A stretch of DNA of 64,000 bases from assembly GCF_003206645.1 (NCBI RefSeq), contig NZ_PZJP01000002.1, positions 205 to 64,204 on the forward strand. The letters run 5' to 3'. The stretch comes from Salinicola aestuarinus (GTDB lineage: Bacteria; Pseudomonadota; Gammaproteobacteria; Pseudomonadales; Halomonadaceae). The position numbers and the translations under genes were made by a program. This document shows, piece by piece, positions 31,123 to 39,480 of this stretch (positions are counted from its first letter, which is position 1; each line of letters starts with the position of its first letter). A model generated the notes under the pieces. The model searched no databases. It was not told the origin of the DNA and saw nothing but the letters and a program-made list of their open reading frames with translations.

Positions 31123-32376
31123 TCATCGCCTGCCGGGGGGCGACCCGTCTTCTGTCGCGGGTGGGTTGGCGTCGGGGGTCTGACCGTCGTCCGTCCGCGG
31201 CGGGGCCTGGCGGGACGAGCCTGGCTTTGAATCTTCAGGCTCTGGACGTTCACCCACCATCACCATCACTTCCTGTTTCTTCCCCCCTCTGATCAGCGTG
31301 ATGGGGAGCCGAGCACCAGGCGCTATCTCCGCGATATCGGCCATGGTGTCGCGGGGGTCGCGAATCGGTTTGTCACCGATCGAGATCAGGATGTCTCCCG
31401 GCTGCAGGCCTGCCTGATCCCCCGGCCCACCATTGATGACGTTGGCGATGATCACGCCGCTCAGCGTTTTGAGACCGAAAGAGGTCGCAAGGTCGGGTGT
31501 CATCTGCTGGGCATCGACGCCCAGCCAGCCGCGAATGACTCGGCCGTGAGTGACGATATCGTCGAGAATGCTGCGGGCGACATTGGCCGGGATGGCAAAG
31601 CCGATCCCCTGAGAACCGCCCGACCGGGAGAAAATCGCGGTGTTGATTCCGATCAGCGCGCCGCTGGCATCTACCAGCGCGCCCCCCGAGTTGCCGGGGT
31701 TGATGGCGGCGTCGGTCTGGATGAAATCCTCGTAGGCATTCAGACCGAGGTGATCACGCCCGGTTGCGCTGATGATGCCCATGGTCACCGTTTGTCCCAC
31801 GCCGAACGGGTTGCCGATGGCGAGACTCACATCCCCGATCGCCACGTTTTCAGAATCGCTGAGCGTGATCACCGGCAGGTCGTCCAGGTCGATCTTGAGT
31901 ACCGCGAGGTCACTCTCCGGGTCGGTCCCGATGACCTGGGCAATGGCTTCACGGCCGTCGCGCAGCGCGATTTGAATCTGGTCGGCGTCGTTGATGACGT
32001 GATTGTTGGTCAGGATATAGCCGCTCTCGCTCACGATGACGCCCGATCCAAGGCTCGACAGCATGCGCTGTCGCTGGGGCATGTCATCGCCATAGAACTG
32101 ACGAAAGAACGGGTCGGACATCAGCGGGTGCTGGCTGACGTCGACTTCTCGAGAGGAGTAGACGTTCACCACCGCCGGGGCGGCGTGATTGACGGCCTGC
32201 GAATAGCTGACCGGCCCTTGCTGGCGGTTGAGGGCGGGCGCATCGAGTAGTTGCGGCGCGCCAGCGGAGGTCGTGGTGCCGTGACCCAGTAGGCTCGGGA
32301 AGGCGTAGAGCAGTGCAACGGCGACGCCGATGCCGCAGAGCGCGGGCCAGAAATAGGCCAGGAAATGGCGGCGCAT
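31123..32376 (-). CDS. degS: periplasmic site-1 serine protease, DegS/AlgW type
   Basis: DegS/AlgW proteases sense misfolded outer-membrane proteins through a PDZ domain and cleave the anti-sigma factor RseA/MucA to start the sigma-E response. From the ATG at 32376 the 417-residue product has an N-terminal membrane anchor (about 8-26), a trypsin-like domain with His126 (TNNHVI), Asp156 (ESDLAVL) and Ser230 (GNSGG), and one PDZ domain (about 268-370). A single PDZ and a membrane anchor favour DegS/AlgW over DegP. An AAGGAT ribosome-binding site supports this start; an in-frame ATG 30 codons upstream exists. The last 40 or so residues are a Pro/Asp-rich tail that most DegS proteins lack. Confidence 0.93.
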   Translation of the reverse strand: MRRHFLAYFWPALCGIGVAVALLYAFPSLLGHGTTTSAGAPQLLDAPALNRQQGPVSYSQAVNHAAPAVVNVYSSREVDVSQHPLMSDPFFRQFYGDDMPQRQRMLSSLGSGVIVSESGYILTNNHVINDADQIQIALRDGREAIAQVIGTDPESDLAVLKIDLDDLPVITLSDSENVAIGDVSLAIGNPFGVGQTVTMGIISATGRDHLGLNAYEDFIQTDAAINPGNSGGALVDASGALIGINTAIFSRSGGSQGIGFAIPANVARSILDDIVTHGRVIRGWLGVDAQQMTPDLATSFGLKTLSGVIIANVINGGPGDQAGLQPGDILISIGDKPIRDPRDTMADIAEIAPGARLPITLIRGGKKQEVMVMVGERPEPEDSKPGSSRQAPPRTDDGQTPDANPPATEDGSPPGRR

Positions 32377-32724
32377 GCGCGGATCCTTGAATGACGGTCT
32401 GGCGACGCTGGCCAGTCCGTTGTTGGGAAGCCCCGGCTCACTGTCTGCACGAGTGAAAGGCGGCATGGCGGGGGACGCAGACGTCAGGCCCGGGGGGCTC
32501 TCGTCTGGCCGACGTGGTATGGAGTCCCGCGCACTGACGTTGTCTCTCGGCCGGCAGTGGGTTCGGTGCTTTCCTTAGGGTTTGACGGTAGAAACGAGGA
32601 TAGCGGTTTTCGCCCCGGGGTGGCGCTGACACAATGGGCTCGCTGCGGCGCAACCCAGTCGGCCCCCATCGGCAGGCGAAACGCAGAATTCTAGCATTCA
32701 TCACCATCCGACGCTGGAGTCGCC
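32377..32724. other. 348-base divergent intergenic region
   Basis: This gap between the degS-type gene and the Nif3-like gene contains no frame I can support. It should hold both promoters, but I see no convincing -35/-10 pair. The best fragments are TTGACG (32582-32587, plus) without a matching -10, and TAGAAT (32688-32693, minus). Confidence 0.5.
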
Positions 32725-33483
32725 ATGATTTCCCGAGAGACGCTGACCGAGGCAATCGACGCCGAGTTGAATGTCTCGGCGTTCAAGGATTACACCGTTA
32801 ACGGCCTGCAGATCGAGGGCAGCGAGACCGTGACTCGCGTGCTCAGCGGTGTGACGGCTTGCCAGGCGCTGCTCGACGAAGCGGTCGCCTGGCAAGCGGA
32901 TGCGGTGCTGGTGCACCACGGGTACTTCTGGAAGAACGAGCCTGTCGCGATCACCGGTATGAAGCAGCGTCGCGTCTCGACGCTGCTGAAGAACGGCATC
33001 AATCTCTGGGCTTACCATCTGCCGCTAGACGCGCACGTGACCATGGGGAATAACGCCTGTCTCGGGCGGCGGCTGGGCCTGCAGGCGGAGCGCTGTCTTG
33101 ATGGTGAGCTCGGAAAGGGGCTTTTATGGTTCGGTCGCCCCGAGGAGCCGCTGGATAGCGACATGCTGGCCAGCCGCGTCGAATCGACGCTGGGGCGGCG
33201 GCCGACCGTGGTTCAAGGTCATACGGGCGAGATCGAGCGTATTGCCTGGTGCACCGGCGGGGCGCAGGACATGCTGGCGAGCGCCGCCGAGGCGGGCGCC
33301 CAGGCTTTCATTTCCGGCGAGATTTCGGAGCGCACGACACACATGGCGCGGGAGATGGGCGTGACCTACATCTCGGCGGGGCACCACGCCACCGAGCGAG
33401 ACGGTGTGCGCGAGCTTGGCGAGTGGATCGCGGCGCGCTTCGGCGTAGAGCATCGGTTCGTGGATATCGACAATCCGGCGTAG
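32725..33483 (+). CDS. Nif3-like dinuclear metal protein (YbgI type)
   Basis: This is a member of the NIF3/YbgI family (often labelled GTP cyclohydrolase I type 2), a toroidal hexamer with a dinuclear metal site and no settled physiological role. The 252-residue product has the metal-ligand motifs VLVHHGYFW (His64, His65), AYHLPLDAH (His98, Asp102) and SAGHHATERDG near residue 220. Single-domain length as in E. coli YbgI. It is monocistronic between divergent degS and convergent zapG. Confidence 0.92.
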   Translation: MISRETLTEAIDAELNVSAFKDYTVNGLQIEGSETVTRVLSGVTACQALLDEAVAWQADAVLVHHGYFWKNEPVAITGMKQRRVSTLLKNGINLWAYHLPLDAHVTMGNNACLGRRLGLQAERCLDGELGKGLLWFGRPEEPLDSDMLASRVESTLGRRPTVVQGHTGEIERIAWCTGGAQDMLASAAEAGAQAFISGEISERTTHMAREMGVTYISAGHHATERDGVRELGEWIAARFGVEHRFVDIDNPA

Positions 33484-33561
33484 CGCGGGTTTCGCATCGC
33501 CGTGTCGGGATTGACGACACCTCCCCTCACGCGGCGTCGGCTACCGAGGAAGGGGAGGCGA

Positions 33562-34008
33562 TCAGTAGCGCGGCGGCGAGGTGGGTTCATTCTCTTCTTT
33601 GCGCCGGCGAACGCCGAAATCTTCCGATAGCGTGCCTTTCGCGCCGTCCGCGTAATCTCGCGGGACCTGCAGCGAATCGGTCTCCTCATCCTCGGTCTCC
33701 TCACTGCCGTGAAGGCGACGCTTGAGTTTGAGATCGTCGACGAGTTTGTCGGCGCCATGGGCGAGATGATGCTCCAGCTCCTGGCTCTGGCGCTGAATGC
33801 TTCCGGCGAGGTCGGCGACCTTGGTGAAGTGATCGTTGAGCGCATCCTTGACCTGGTTGAGCTCGAGTTCGGTCTGGGCCAGGCGCTGACGAACCTTCTG
33901 GTTGCGGGCCACGTTGGCATTGAGCAAGTGATAGCAGAGGGCGCCAATACCGATGCCTGCCAAGAAACAGGCGATCGCCAGAATCCAGTCGATGTTGCTT
34001 TCGTTCAC
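33562..34008 (-). CDS. zapG: Z-ring-associated protein ZapG (YhcB, DUF1043)
   Basis: ZapG/YhcB is a small inner-membrane protein linked to cell division and envelope homeostasis. The 148-residue product has an N-terminal membrane helix (WILAIACFLAGIGIGALCY), then the conserved coiled coil VRQRLAQTELELNQVKDALN...HFTKVADLAGSIQ, and a variable acidic tail. I start at GTG 34008 because AGGAG lies six to seven bases upstream and the family begins just before the membrane helix. The frame is open 99 codons further upstream without conservation. It diverges from zapE. Confidence 0.9.
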   Translation of the reverse strand: MNESNIDWILAIACFLAGIGIGALCYHLLNANVARNQKVRQRLAQTELELNQVKDALNDHFTKVADLAGSIQRQSQELEHHLAHGADKLVDDLKLKRRLHGSEETEDEETDSLQVPRDYADGAKGTLSEDFGVRRRKEENEPTSPPRY

Positions 34009-34195
34009 AGTGCGCTCCTCATTGCCGTTTGAAACGGCCGTCCGCATGATCGGTATCGCGTAGTATATCGAGTCGTTCGTTGCTTGGGTCAAACCTCGTG
34101 CGCCGGCGACGCATCGAATCGCGACCTGGCGCCCTTGGCAGTGAGCGCTGGCGACGACAGGCCGGTCGATGCGACTATCCCACGCCGGGACGGCA

Positions 34196-34224
34196 CTGTT
34201 AAGCCCGCCGTCGGCCGTTATAAT
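34196..34224 (+). promoter_or_regulatory. candidate zapE promoter
   Basis: A perfect TATAAT (34219-34224) lies 39 bases before zapE. The hexamer 17 bases upstream is CTGTTA (34196-34201), which matches the -35 consensus at three positions. The -10 alone makes this the best candidate in the zapG-zapE gap. Confidence 0.5.
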
Positions 34225-34262
34225 TTCTCCCCACACTTTCCGATCCGAGGCACGGCCCTGAC

Positions 34263-35456
34263 ATGAGTTCTTCGAGTTCCGCGACGTCTCACTCTCATCC
34301 CTCAACCCCCATGGGACGCTACCGTGCCGATCTCGAGCGCGAGGGGTTTAGCCACGATGACGCTCAGGAGAATGCGGTCAAGCACCTCCAGAGGCTCTTC
34401 GACGACCTCGTCAACACGCCGGCGCCCAAGCCGTCCGCCAACGGCGCAAGCGGAGAGTCGACGCTGACCAAGATGGCGGGCCTCTTCGGCAAGCGGGGCA
34501 AGGGCAGCAAGGGGGAAGATGCACCGCCGACGGTGCCCGCTATCACCGGCCTCTATTTCTGGGGTGGCGTGGGCCGAGGCAAAACCTACCTGGTCGACGT
34601 GTTTTTCGAGTCGCTGCCGTTCGATCGCAAGATGCGAACGCACTTCAACCGCTTCATGCAGCGTGTCCATCGCGAGCTCGATGCCCATAAGGGCGAGAAG
34701 AACCCGCTGACACAGATTGCCGCGCAATTCGCGAGTGAGGCGCGCGTCATCTGCTTCGACGAGTTCTACGTCAAGGACATTACCGATGCGATGATTCTTG
34801 GCAACCTGATGGAGGCGCTGTTCGCCCAGGGCGTCGTCTTGGTGGCGACCTCCAATATTGTGCCGGACGACCTCTACAAGGATGGGCTGCAGCGGGCGCG
34901 GTTCCTGCCGGCGATCGACCTGCTCAAGCGCCACTGCGAGGTGGTCAATGTCGATTCGGGCGTCGACTACCGATTGCGCGCGCTCGAGCAGGTGGAGATC
35001 TTTCACTCGCCGCTCGATGAGCAGGCCGAGGCGCTGCTGGAGAAGAGTTTTCGCTCGGTGGCTGGTCATGACGGGGAGCGTGATGTCGCGTTGACGATCA
35101 ATCATCGTGAACTCACCGCGCGGCGCCAGCACGAGGGCGTCGTCTGGTTCGACTTCAAGATGCTCTGCGATGGTCCGCGCAGTCAGAATGACTACATCGA
35201 ACTCTCTCGGGAGTTTCACACCGTGCTGGTCTCCAACGTCCCGACGATGGGCGCGGCCAGCGATGATCAGGCACGGCGCTTCATCAGCATGGTTGACGAA
35301 TTCTACGACCGTGCCGTGAAGCTACTGCTTTCCGCGGAAACCGACGTCGAATCCCTCTATACCGGCGGCAATCTGAGCTTCGAGTTCGAGCGCACGCTGT
35401 CGCGCCTTCAGGAGATGCAGTCGCAGGAGTATCTGGCGCTGGCGCACAAACCCTGA
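34263..35456 (+). CDS. zapE: cell division ATPase ZapE (AFG1 family)
   Basis: ZapE is an AFG1-like P-loop ATPase that interacts with FtsZ and is needed for division under heat or low oxygen. The 397-residue product has the Walker A GGVGRGKT, Walker [12 protein letters not shown], and the AFG1 blocks [16 protein letters not shown] and [19 protein letters not shown]. An insert rich in Gly/Lys/Ser (about residues 55-90) lies just before the P-loop. It is located between zapG and rplM. Confidence 0.95.
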   Translation: MSSSSSATSHSHPSTPMGRYRADLEREGFSHDDAQENAVKHLQRLFDDLVNTPAPKPSANGASGESTLTKMAGLFGKRGKGSKGEDAPPTVPAITGLYFWGGVGRGKTYLVDVFFESLPFDRKMRTHFNRFMQRVHRELDAHKGEKNPLTQIAAQFASEARVICFDEFYVKDITDAMILGNLMEALFAQGVVLVATSNIVPDDLYKDGLQRARFLPAIDLLKRHCEVVNVDSGVDYRLRALEQVEIFHSPLDEQAEALLEKSFRSVAGHDGERDVALTINHRELTARRQHEGVVWFDFKMLCDGPRSQNDYIELSREFHTVLVSNVPTMGAASDDQARRFISMVDEFYDRAVKLLLSAETDVESLYTGGNLSFEFERTLSRLQEMQSQEYLALAHKP

Positions 35457-35530
35457 AAGTAAGTGCTGGCCGGTTGCCGGTCAGGCCATCACGTGCCCAC
35501 GAACCGCTTTCTTGGCGTCATCCGCTCGTG

Positions 35531-35713
35531 TACAATGCGCGCTCTTCGTTACGTTGCCCCTGGGCCCTGGCCCTTAGCGAAGAGAGTCTCGGTGATAGTG
35601 CCGGGACTGGCGGACGGCTTTATCGGCAAGCACCGCCCTTGGGTAACCCAAGAAAAATAGGGATGGCTAGAGATTCGTCTCCAGCCCAAACATGCTTATC
35701 TGGTGAAACACTC
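35531..35713 (+). promoter_or_regulatory. rplM-rpsI promoter and leader
   Basis: A TACAAT -10 element (35531-35536) is followed by a G+C-rich discriminator (GCGCGC), typical of stringently controlled ribosomal-protein promoters. No good -35 is visible (TTTCTT at 17-base spacing). The roughly 170-base leader before rplM is a plausible site for L13 autoregulation, as reported for E. coli. I do not see a structure I can define with confidence. Confidence 0.5.
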
Positions 35714-36142
35714 ATGAAGACGTTTAGTGCCAAGCCGCAGACAGTGCAGCGCGACTGGTATGTCGTCGATGCAGCGGGCAAGACGCTCGGTCGTCTGTCG
35801 ACGGAAATCGCTCGCCGCCTGCGTGGCAAGCATAAGCCGGAATACACCCCTCACGTCGACACCGGCGATTACATCGTCGTCGTCAACGCCGAGAAGGTGA
35901 AGGTTACCGGCAACAAGGCGCAAGCCAAGAATTACTATCGTCATACCGGTTACCCGGGTGGCCTGCGCTCCATGTCGTTCGAGAAGCTGATCGATCACGC
36001 GCCTGAGCGCGTCATCGAATCCGCCGTCAAGGGCATGCTGCCCAAAGGGCCGCTGGGTCGTGCCATGTACGCCAAGCTCAAGGTGTACGCCGGTACCGAA
36101 CATCCCCACGCCGCGCAGCAGCCGCAAGAACTGAACATCTGA
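35714..36142 (+). CDS. rplM: 50S ribosomal protein L13
   Basis: L13 is an early-assembly 50S protein. The 142-residue product starts [20 protein letters not shown] and contains the L13 signature [21 protein letters not shown]. Full length. The frame is open about 80 codons upstream, but only the ATG at 35714 matches the family. rpsI follows after 12 bases. Confidence 0.99.
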   Translation: MKTFSAKPQTVQRDWYVVDAAGKTLGRLSTEIARRLRGKHKPEYTPHVDTGDYIVVVNAEKVKVTGNKAQAKNYYRHTGYPGGLRSMSFEKLIDHAPERVIESAVKGMLPKGPLGRAMYAKLKVYAGTEHPHAAQQPQELNI

Positions 36143-36154
36143 GGGTAGACCACC

Positions 36155-36544
36155 ATGGCACAACAGTATTACGGCACCGGACGTCGCAAGACCTCCACCG
36201 CTCGCGTGTTCCTGAAGCCGGGCACCGGCAAGATCACTGTCAATGATCGTGAACTCGGCGATTTCTTTGGCCGCGTCACCGCGCAGATGGTCGTGCGTCA
36301 GCCGCTCGAGCTGACCGAGACCACTGGTCAGTTCGACGCGTTCATCACCGTCAAGGGTGGTGGGGGTTCCGCTCAAGCCGGCGCCATTCGTCACGGCATT
36401 ACGCGTGCCCTGATGGAATACAACGAAGAACTCCGCAAGCCGCTGCGCGCTGCTGGCTACGTCACGCGCGACGCGCGTGAAGTCGAGCGTAAGAAGGTCG
36501 GTCTGCGCAAGGCGCGTCGTCGTCCGCAGTTCTCCAAGCGCTGA
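36155..36544 (+). CDS. rpsI: 30S ribosomal protein S9
   Basis: S9 binds the 16S head domain; its C-terminal tail reaches the P-site tRNA. The 129-residue product has the signature [19 protein letters not shown] and ends [11 protein letters not shown], the conserved tail. It forms the rplM-rpsI operon and is followed by a terminator. In Pseudomonas petABC comes next; here sspA does. Confidence 0.99.
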   Translation: MAQQYYGTGRRKTSTARVFLKPGTGKITVNDRELGDFFGRVTAQMVVRQPLELTETTGQFDAFITVKGGGGSAQAGAIRHGITRALMEYNEELRKPLRAAGYVTRDAREVERKKVGLRKARRRPQFSKR

Positions 36545-36570
36545 TTCTTCGGAATCGTTCTTCGCGCTCG

Positions 36571-36601
36571 ACGCCCGGCTGTTACAGTCGGGCGTTTTGT
36601 C
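36571..36601 (+). terminator. rplM-rpsI terminator
   Basis: ACGCCCG (36571-36577) and CGGGCGT (36589-36595), with a partly paired CTG/CAG inside, form a stem followed by TTTTGTCGTTT. This is a standard intrinsic terminator 26 bases after the rpsI stop. Confidence 0.88.
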
Positions 36602-36701
36602 GTTTGACGTTAGGCTCTGTGCGTCCGCTTCTCGGTCGCTCACCGTGGCCAACGGCGTGTCGTGTTATCATGCACAGCTTAATTAATGCGAGGAAAGTTT
36701 C

Positions 36702-37328
36702 ATGGGTGTAGTGGCCAAGCGATCGTCGATGACCTTCTATTCCGGCAGCGATGACCATTTCAGTCACCGCGTGAGAATCGTGCTGGCCGAGAAGGGCGTG
36801 GCCGTCGATATCCTGGATGTCTCGGCGGAAGAGCACAATGCCGAGCTGGCCGACCTGAATCCGTATAACAGCGTACCGACGCTGCTCGATCGCGACCTGG
36901 TGCTCTACGAGTCCAAGGTCATGATGGAGTATCTGGATGAACGTTTCCCGCATCCGCCGCTGCTGCCGGTCTATCCGGTTGCTCGTGCCCAGAGCCGCCT
37001 CTGGATGCATCGCATCGAGCGTGAATGGTGCCCGCTGGTCGAGCAGATTCAGCGCGGACCCAAGAAAGAGTCCGAGAAGGCGCGCAAGGAATTGCGAGAG
37101 AGCCTGACCGGTATTTCCCCGATTTTTGAAGACATGCCCTATTTCATGAGCGATGAATTCACGCTCGTGGACTGCTGCATCGCACCGATTCTCTGGCGCC
37201 TTCCGGCGCTTGGCGTAGAATTGCCCGAGAAGCAGGTCAAGCCGCTGATGGAGTACATGGAGCGCGTGTTTGCGCGTGACACCTTCAAGGTGGCCCTGTC
37301 CGAGTCCGAACGTGAAATGCGCAGCTGA
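36702..37328 (+). CDS. sspA: stringent starvation protein A
   Basis: SspA is a glutathione-S-transferase-fold protein that binds RNA polymerase and affects stationary-phase and virulence genes. The 208-residue product has the thioredoxin-like N-domain ([43 protein letters not shown]) and the helical C-domain. A GAGGAAA ribosome-binding site precedes the ATG. A TATCAT -10-like element lies at 36666-36671. sspB follows after 36 bases. Confidence 0.96.
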   Translation: MGVVAKRSSMTFYSGSDDHFSHRVRIVLAEKGVAVDILDVSAEEHNAELADLNPYNSVPTLLDRDLVLYESKVMMEYLDERFPHPPLLPVYPVARAQSRLWMHRIEREWCPLVEQIQRGPKKESEKARKELRESLTGISPIFEDMPYFMSDEFTLVDCCIAPILWRLPALGVELPEKQVKPLMEYMERVFARDTFKVALSESEREMRS

Positions 37329-37364
37329 TAGGCGATCTTCGCTAGCCGCTCGAAAGGAGATCCC

Positions 37365-37853
37365 ATGCTGACGAGCCGTCCTTATCTGGCCAGAGCCCTG
37401 TATGAATGGTTGCTCGACAACGACCAGACACCCTATATCGTCGTTGACGCCGGCAAGCCTGGCGTACGTGTGCCGCAGCAGTTCGTCCAGAACGGGCAAA
37501 TCGTGCTAAATGTCGCGCCGGCCGCAGTGCGGGATCTATCGATCGATAATGCCGCCGTGACCTTCGGTGCGCGTTTCAGCGGTCAGCCAATGCAGGTGAT
37601 CGTGCCGACCGACGCGCTGATCGCGATCTACGCGCGTGAAAACGGCGTGGGCATGGTGTTCGGGCAGGAGCCGGTTATGCCCGATCACGCGAGCGAAGCT
37701 GACGTGGAGCTGGAAGAGCAGGAGTGGGAGCGGCCGACTCTCGAAAGTGTCGAAGGGCGCAGCGATGACGCCGCCGCAGCCGTCGACACCCCTGAGGACG
37801 ATGGCGAGAGCAAGGCAGAGCGCGGTAAGCCGTCGCTACGTATCGTCAAATAA
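37365..37853 (+). CDS. sspB: ClpXP adaptor SspB
   Basis: SspB delivers ssrA-tagged proteins and RseA fragments to ClpXP. The 162-residue product has the conserved substrate-binding domain (about 1-110, SRPYLARALYEWLLDNDQTPYIVVD; ENGVGMVFGQE), an acidic flexible linker and the ClpX-binding LRIVK tail. AAGGAG precedes the ATG. It ends just before a bidirectional terminator. The DegS-type gene in this window makes the RseA branch of its role relevant. Confidence 0.97.
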   Translation: MLTSRPYLARALYEWLLDNDQTPYIVVDAGKPGVRVPQQFVQNGQIVLNVAPAAVRDLSIDNAAVTFGARFSGQPMQVIVPTDALIAIYARENGVGMVFGQEPVMPDHASEADVELEEQEWERPTLESVEGRSDDAAAAVDTPEDDGESKAERGKPSLRIVK

Positions 37854-37882
37854 CGCCGCGAAGCCGAGCCTGTCCCGGTATC

Positions 37883-37921
37883 AAAAAAACCACCCCCGGT
37901 AGCCCGAGGGTGGTTTTTTTT
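37883..37921. terminator. bidirectional terminator between sspB and dolP
   Basis: An A7 run, ACCACCC, a loop, GGGTGGT and a T8 run form a symmetrical intrinsic terminator that can serve both convergent genes. Confidence 0.96.
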
Positions 37922-37942
37922 GTCTCTATCGCGGCGCTGGGC

Positions 37943-38497
37943 TCAGTTGAGGTACTCGAACACCTTGACGATGCGTTGTACGCCGCCGACGCCTGAGGCG
38001 GCGCTCACGACCTGGCCGGCCTGTGCCTGGGTCACCATGCCCATGAGGTAGACCGTACCGTTCTCGGTGATCACGCGGATGAGGTTGGCATCGACCTGGT
38101 CGTTGGCGACGAGGTTGGCCTTGATCCGTCCCGTGATCCAGGTGTCGTTCACTCGCTGGCTGACAGGCGTGTTGGCGGAGACCATCAGCTCGTTATGAAT
38201 CTGGCGGACGCTGCGCACGTTGCGTGCAATATCGCCGGCTTTCTCTTTGAGTTCGTCACTGGGCACTTGTCCGGTGAGCAGGACGTTGCTGTTATAGCTG
38301 TCGACGTTGATATGCGTGTCGCCAAAGCGCGCATCCGTGGCTTCCAGGCTGTCGAAGATCTTGCTCTGAATGGTGCTGTCTTCGGCTTTCGCACCGGGGG
38401 TGCGCTCGCTGTAATTCTCTTTCGCGCCCTCGGTGGCGCACCCGCCAAGCGAGAGAAGGGCGATGAGGCAGGAAGTGACGATCAGGGTCTTTTTCAT
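37943..38497 (-). CDS. dolP: BON-domain outer-membrane lipoprotein DolP (YraP)
   Basis: DolP is a dual-BON-domain lipoprotein that binds anionic phospholipid at division sites and supports outer-membrane integrity. The 184-residue product has a lipoprotein signal with lipobox LGGC (Cys20) and two BON domains (about 40-110 and 118-184; SNVLLTGQVPSDELKEKA and NGTVYLMGMVTQAQAGQV). It starts five bases after diaA. Confidence 0.93.
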   Translation of the reverse strand: MKKTLIVTSCLIALLSLGGCATEGAKENYSERTPGAKAEDSTIQSKIFDSLEATDARFGDTHINVDSYNSNVLLTGQVPSDELKEKAGDIARNVRSVRQIHNELMVSANTPVSQRVNDTWITGRIKANLVANDQVDANLIRVITENGTVYLMGMVTQAQAGQVVSAASGVGGVQRIVKVFEYLN

Positions 38498-38502
38498 AAG
38501 GC

Positions 38503-39114
<612 letters not shown>

Positions 39115-39480
39115 TCAATATGCGTCGAAGGCGGCTTGAATCCACTCGAATTCCAGTGTGGGCGCCTGGCCCGTCACGCCTACGACATCGAAGCGGCATG
39201 GGCATGATAGCCGCTGCGTCTGAAGATAAAAACGCGCCGCTTTAATGATGCGGCGCTGCTTGGCGGCGGTGACCGTCTCGAGCGGGTGGCCATAGCGCGT
39301 GTTGCGTCGATGACGGACCTCCACGAACACCAGTGTTTCGCCGTCTCTGACGATCAGGTCGATCTCGCCGCCCTTGGCATGCTGGTTGCTCGCCACCCAC
39401 TCAAGCCCCCGTTCGGCGAGCCAGCTCGCGACGCGCTGCTCGATCTGTTCGCCGCGATAGCGGGGGTCAGCGCGAGGCAT
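39115..39480 (-). CDS. yraN: UPF0102 nuclease-like protein YraN
   Basis: YraN is a small protein with a restriction-endonuclease-like fold and unknown role. The 121-residue product starts MPRADPRYRGEQIEQRVASW and has the core GGEIDLIVRDGETLVFVEVRHR with the D-ExK-like residues intact. Start at 39480 overlaps the lpoA end by 14 bases; an upstream in-frame start would run deep into lpoA. Confidence 0.92.
   Translation of the reverse strand: MPRADPRYRGEQIEQRVASWLAERGLEWVASNQHAKGGEIDLIVRDGETLVFVEVRHRRNTRYGHPLETVTAAKQRRIIKAARFYLQTQRLSCPCRFDVVGVTGQAPTLEFEWIQAAFDAY

Noticed and set aside
30913..31230. Open frame on the plus strand across the hisD-degS gap
   Set aside because: It spans the terminator-like hairpin and runs antisense into the protease tail; composition is low-complexity and no ribosome-binding site is seen.
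34009..34305. Upstream extension of zapG
   Set aside because: The frame is open but unconserved, crosses the zapE promoter region and lacks a ribosome-binding site; the GTG at 34008 has AGGAG.
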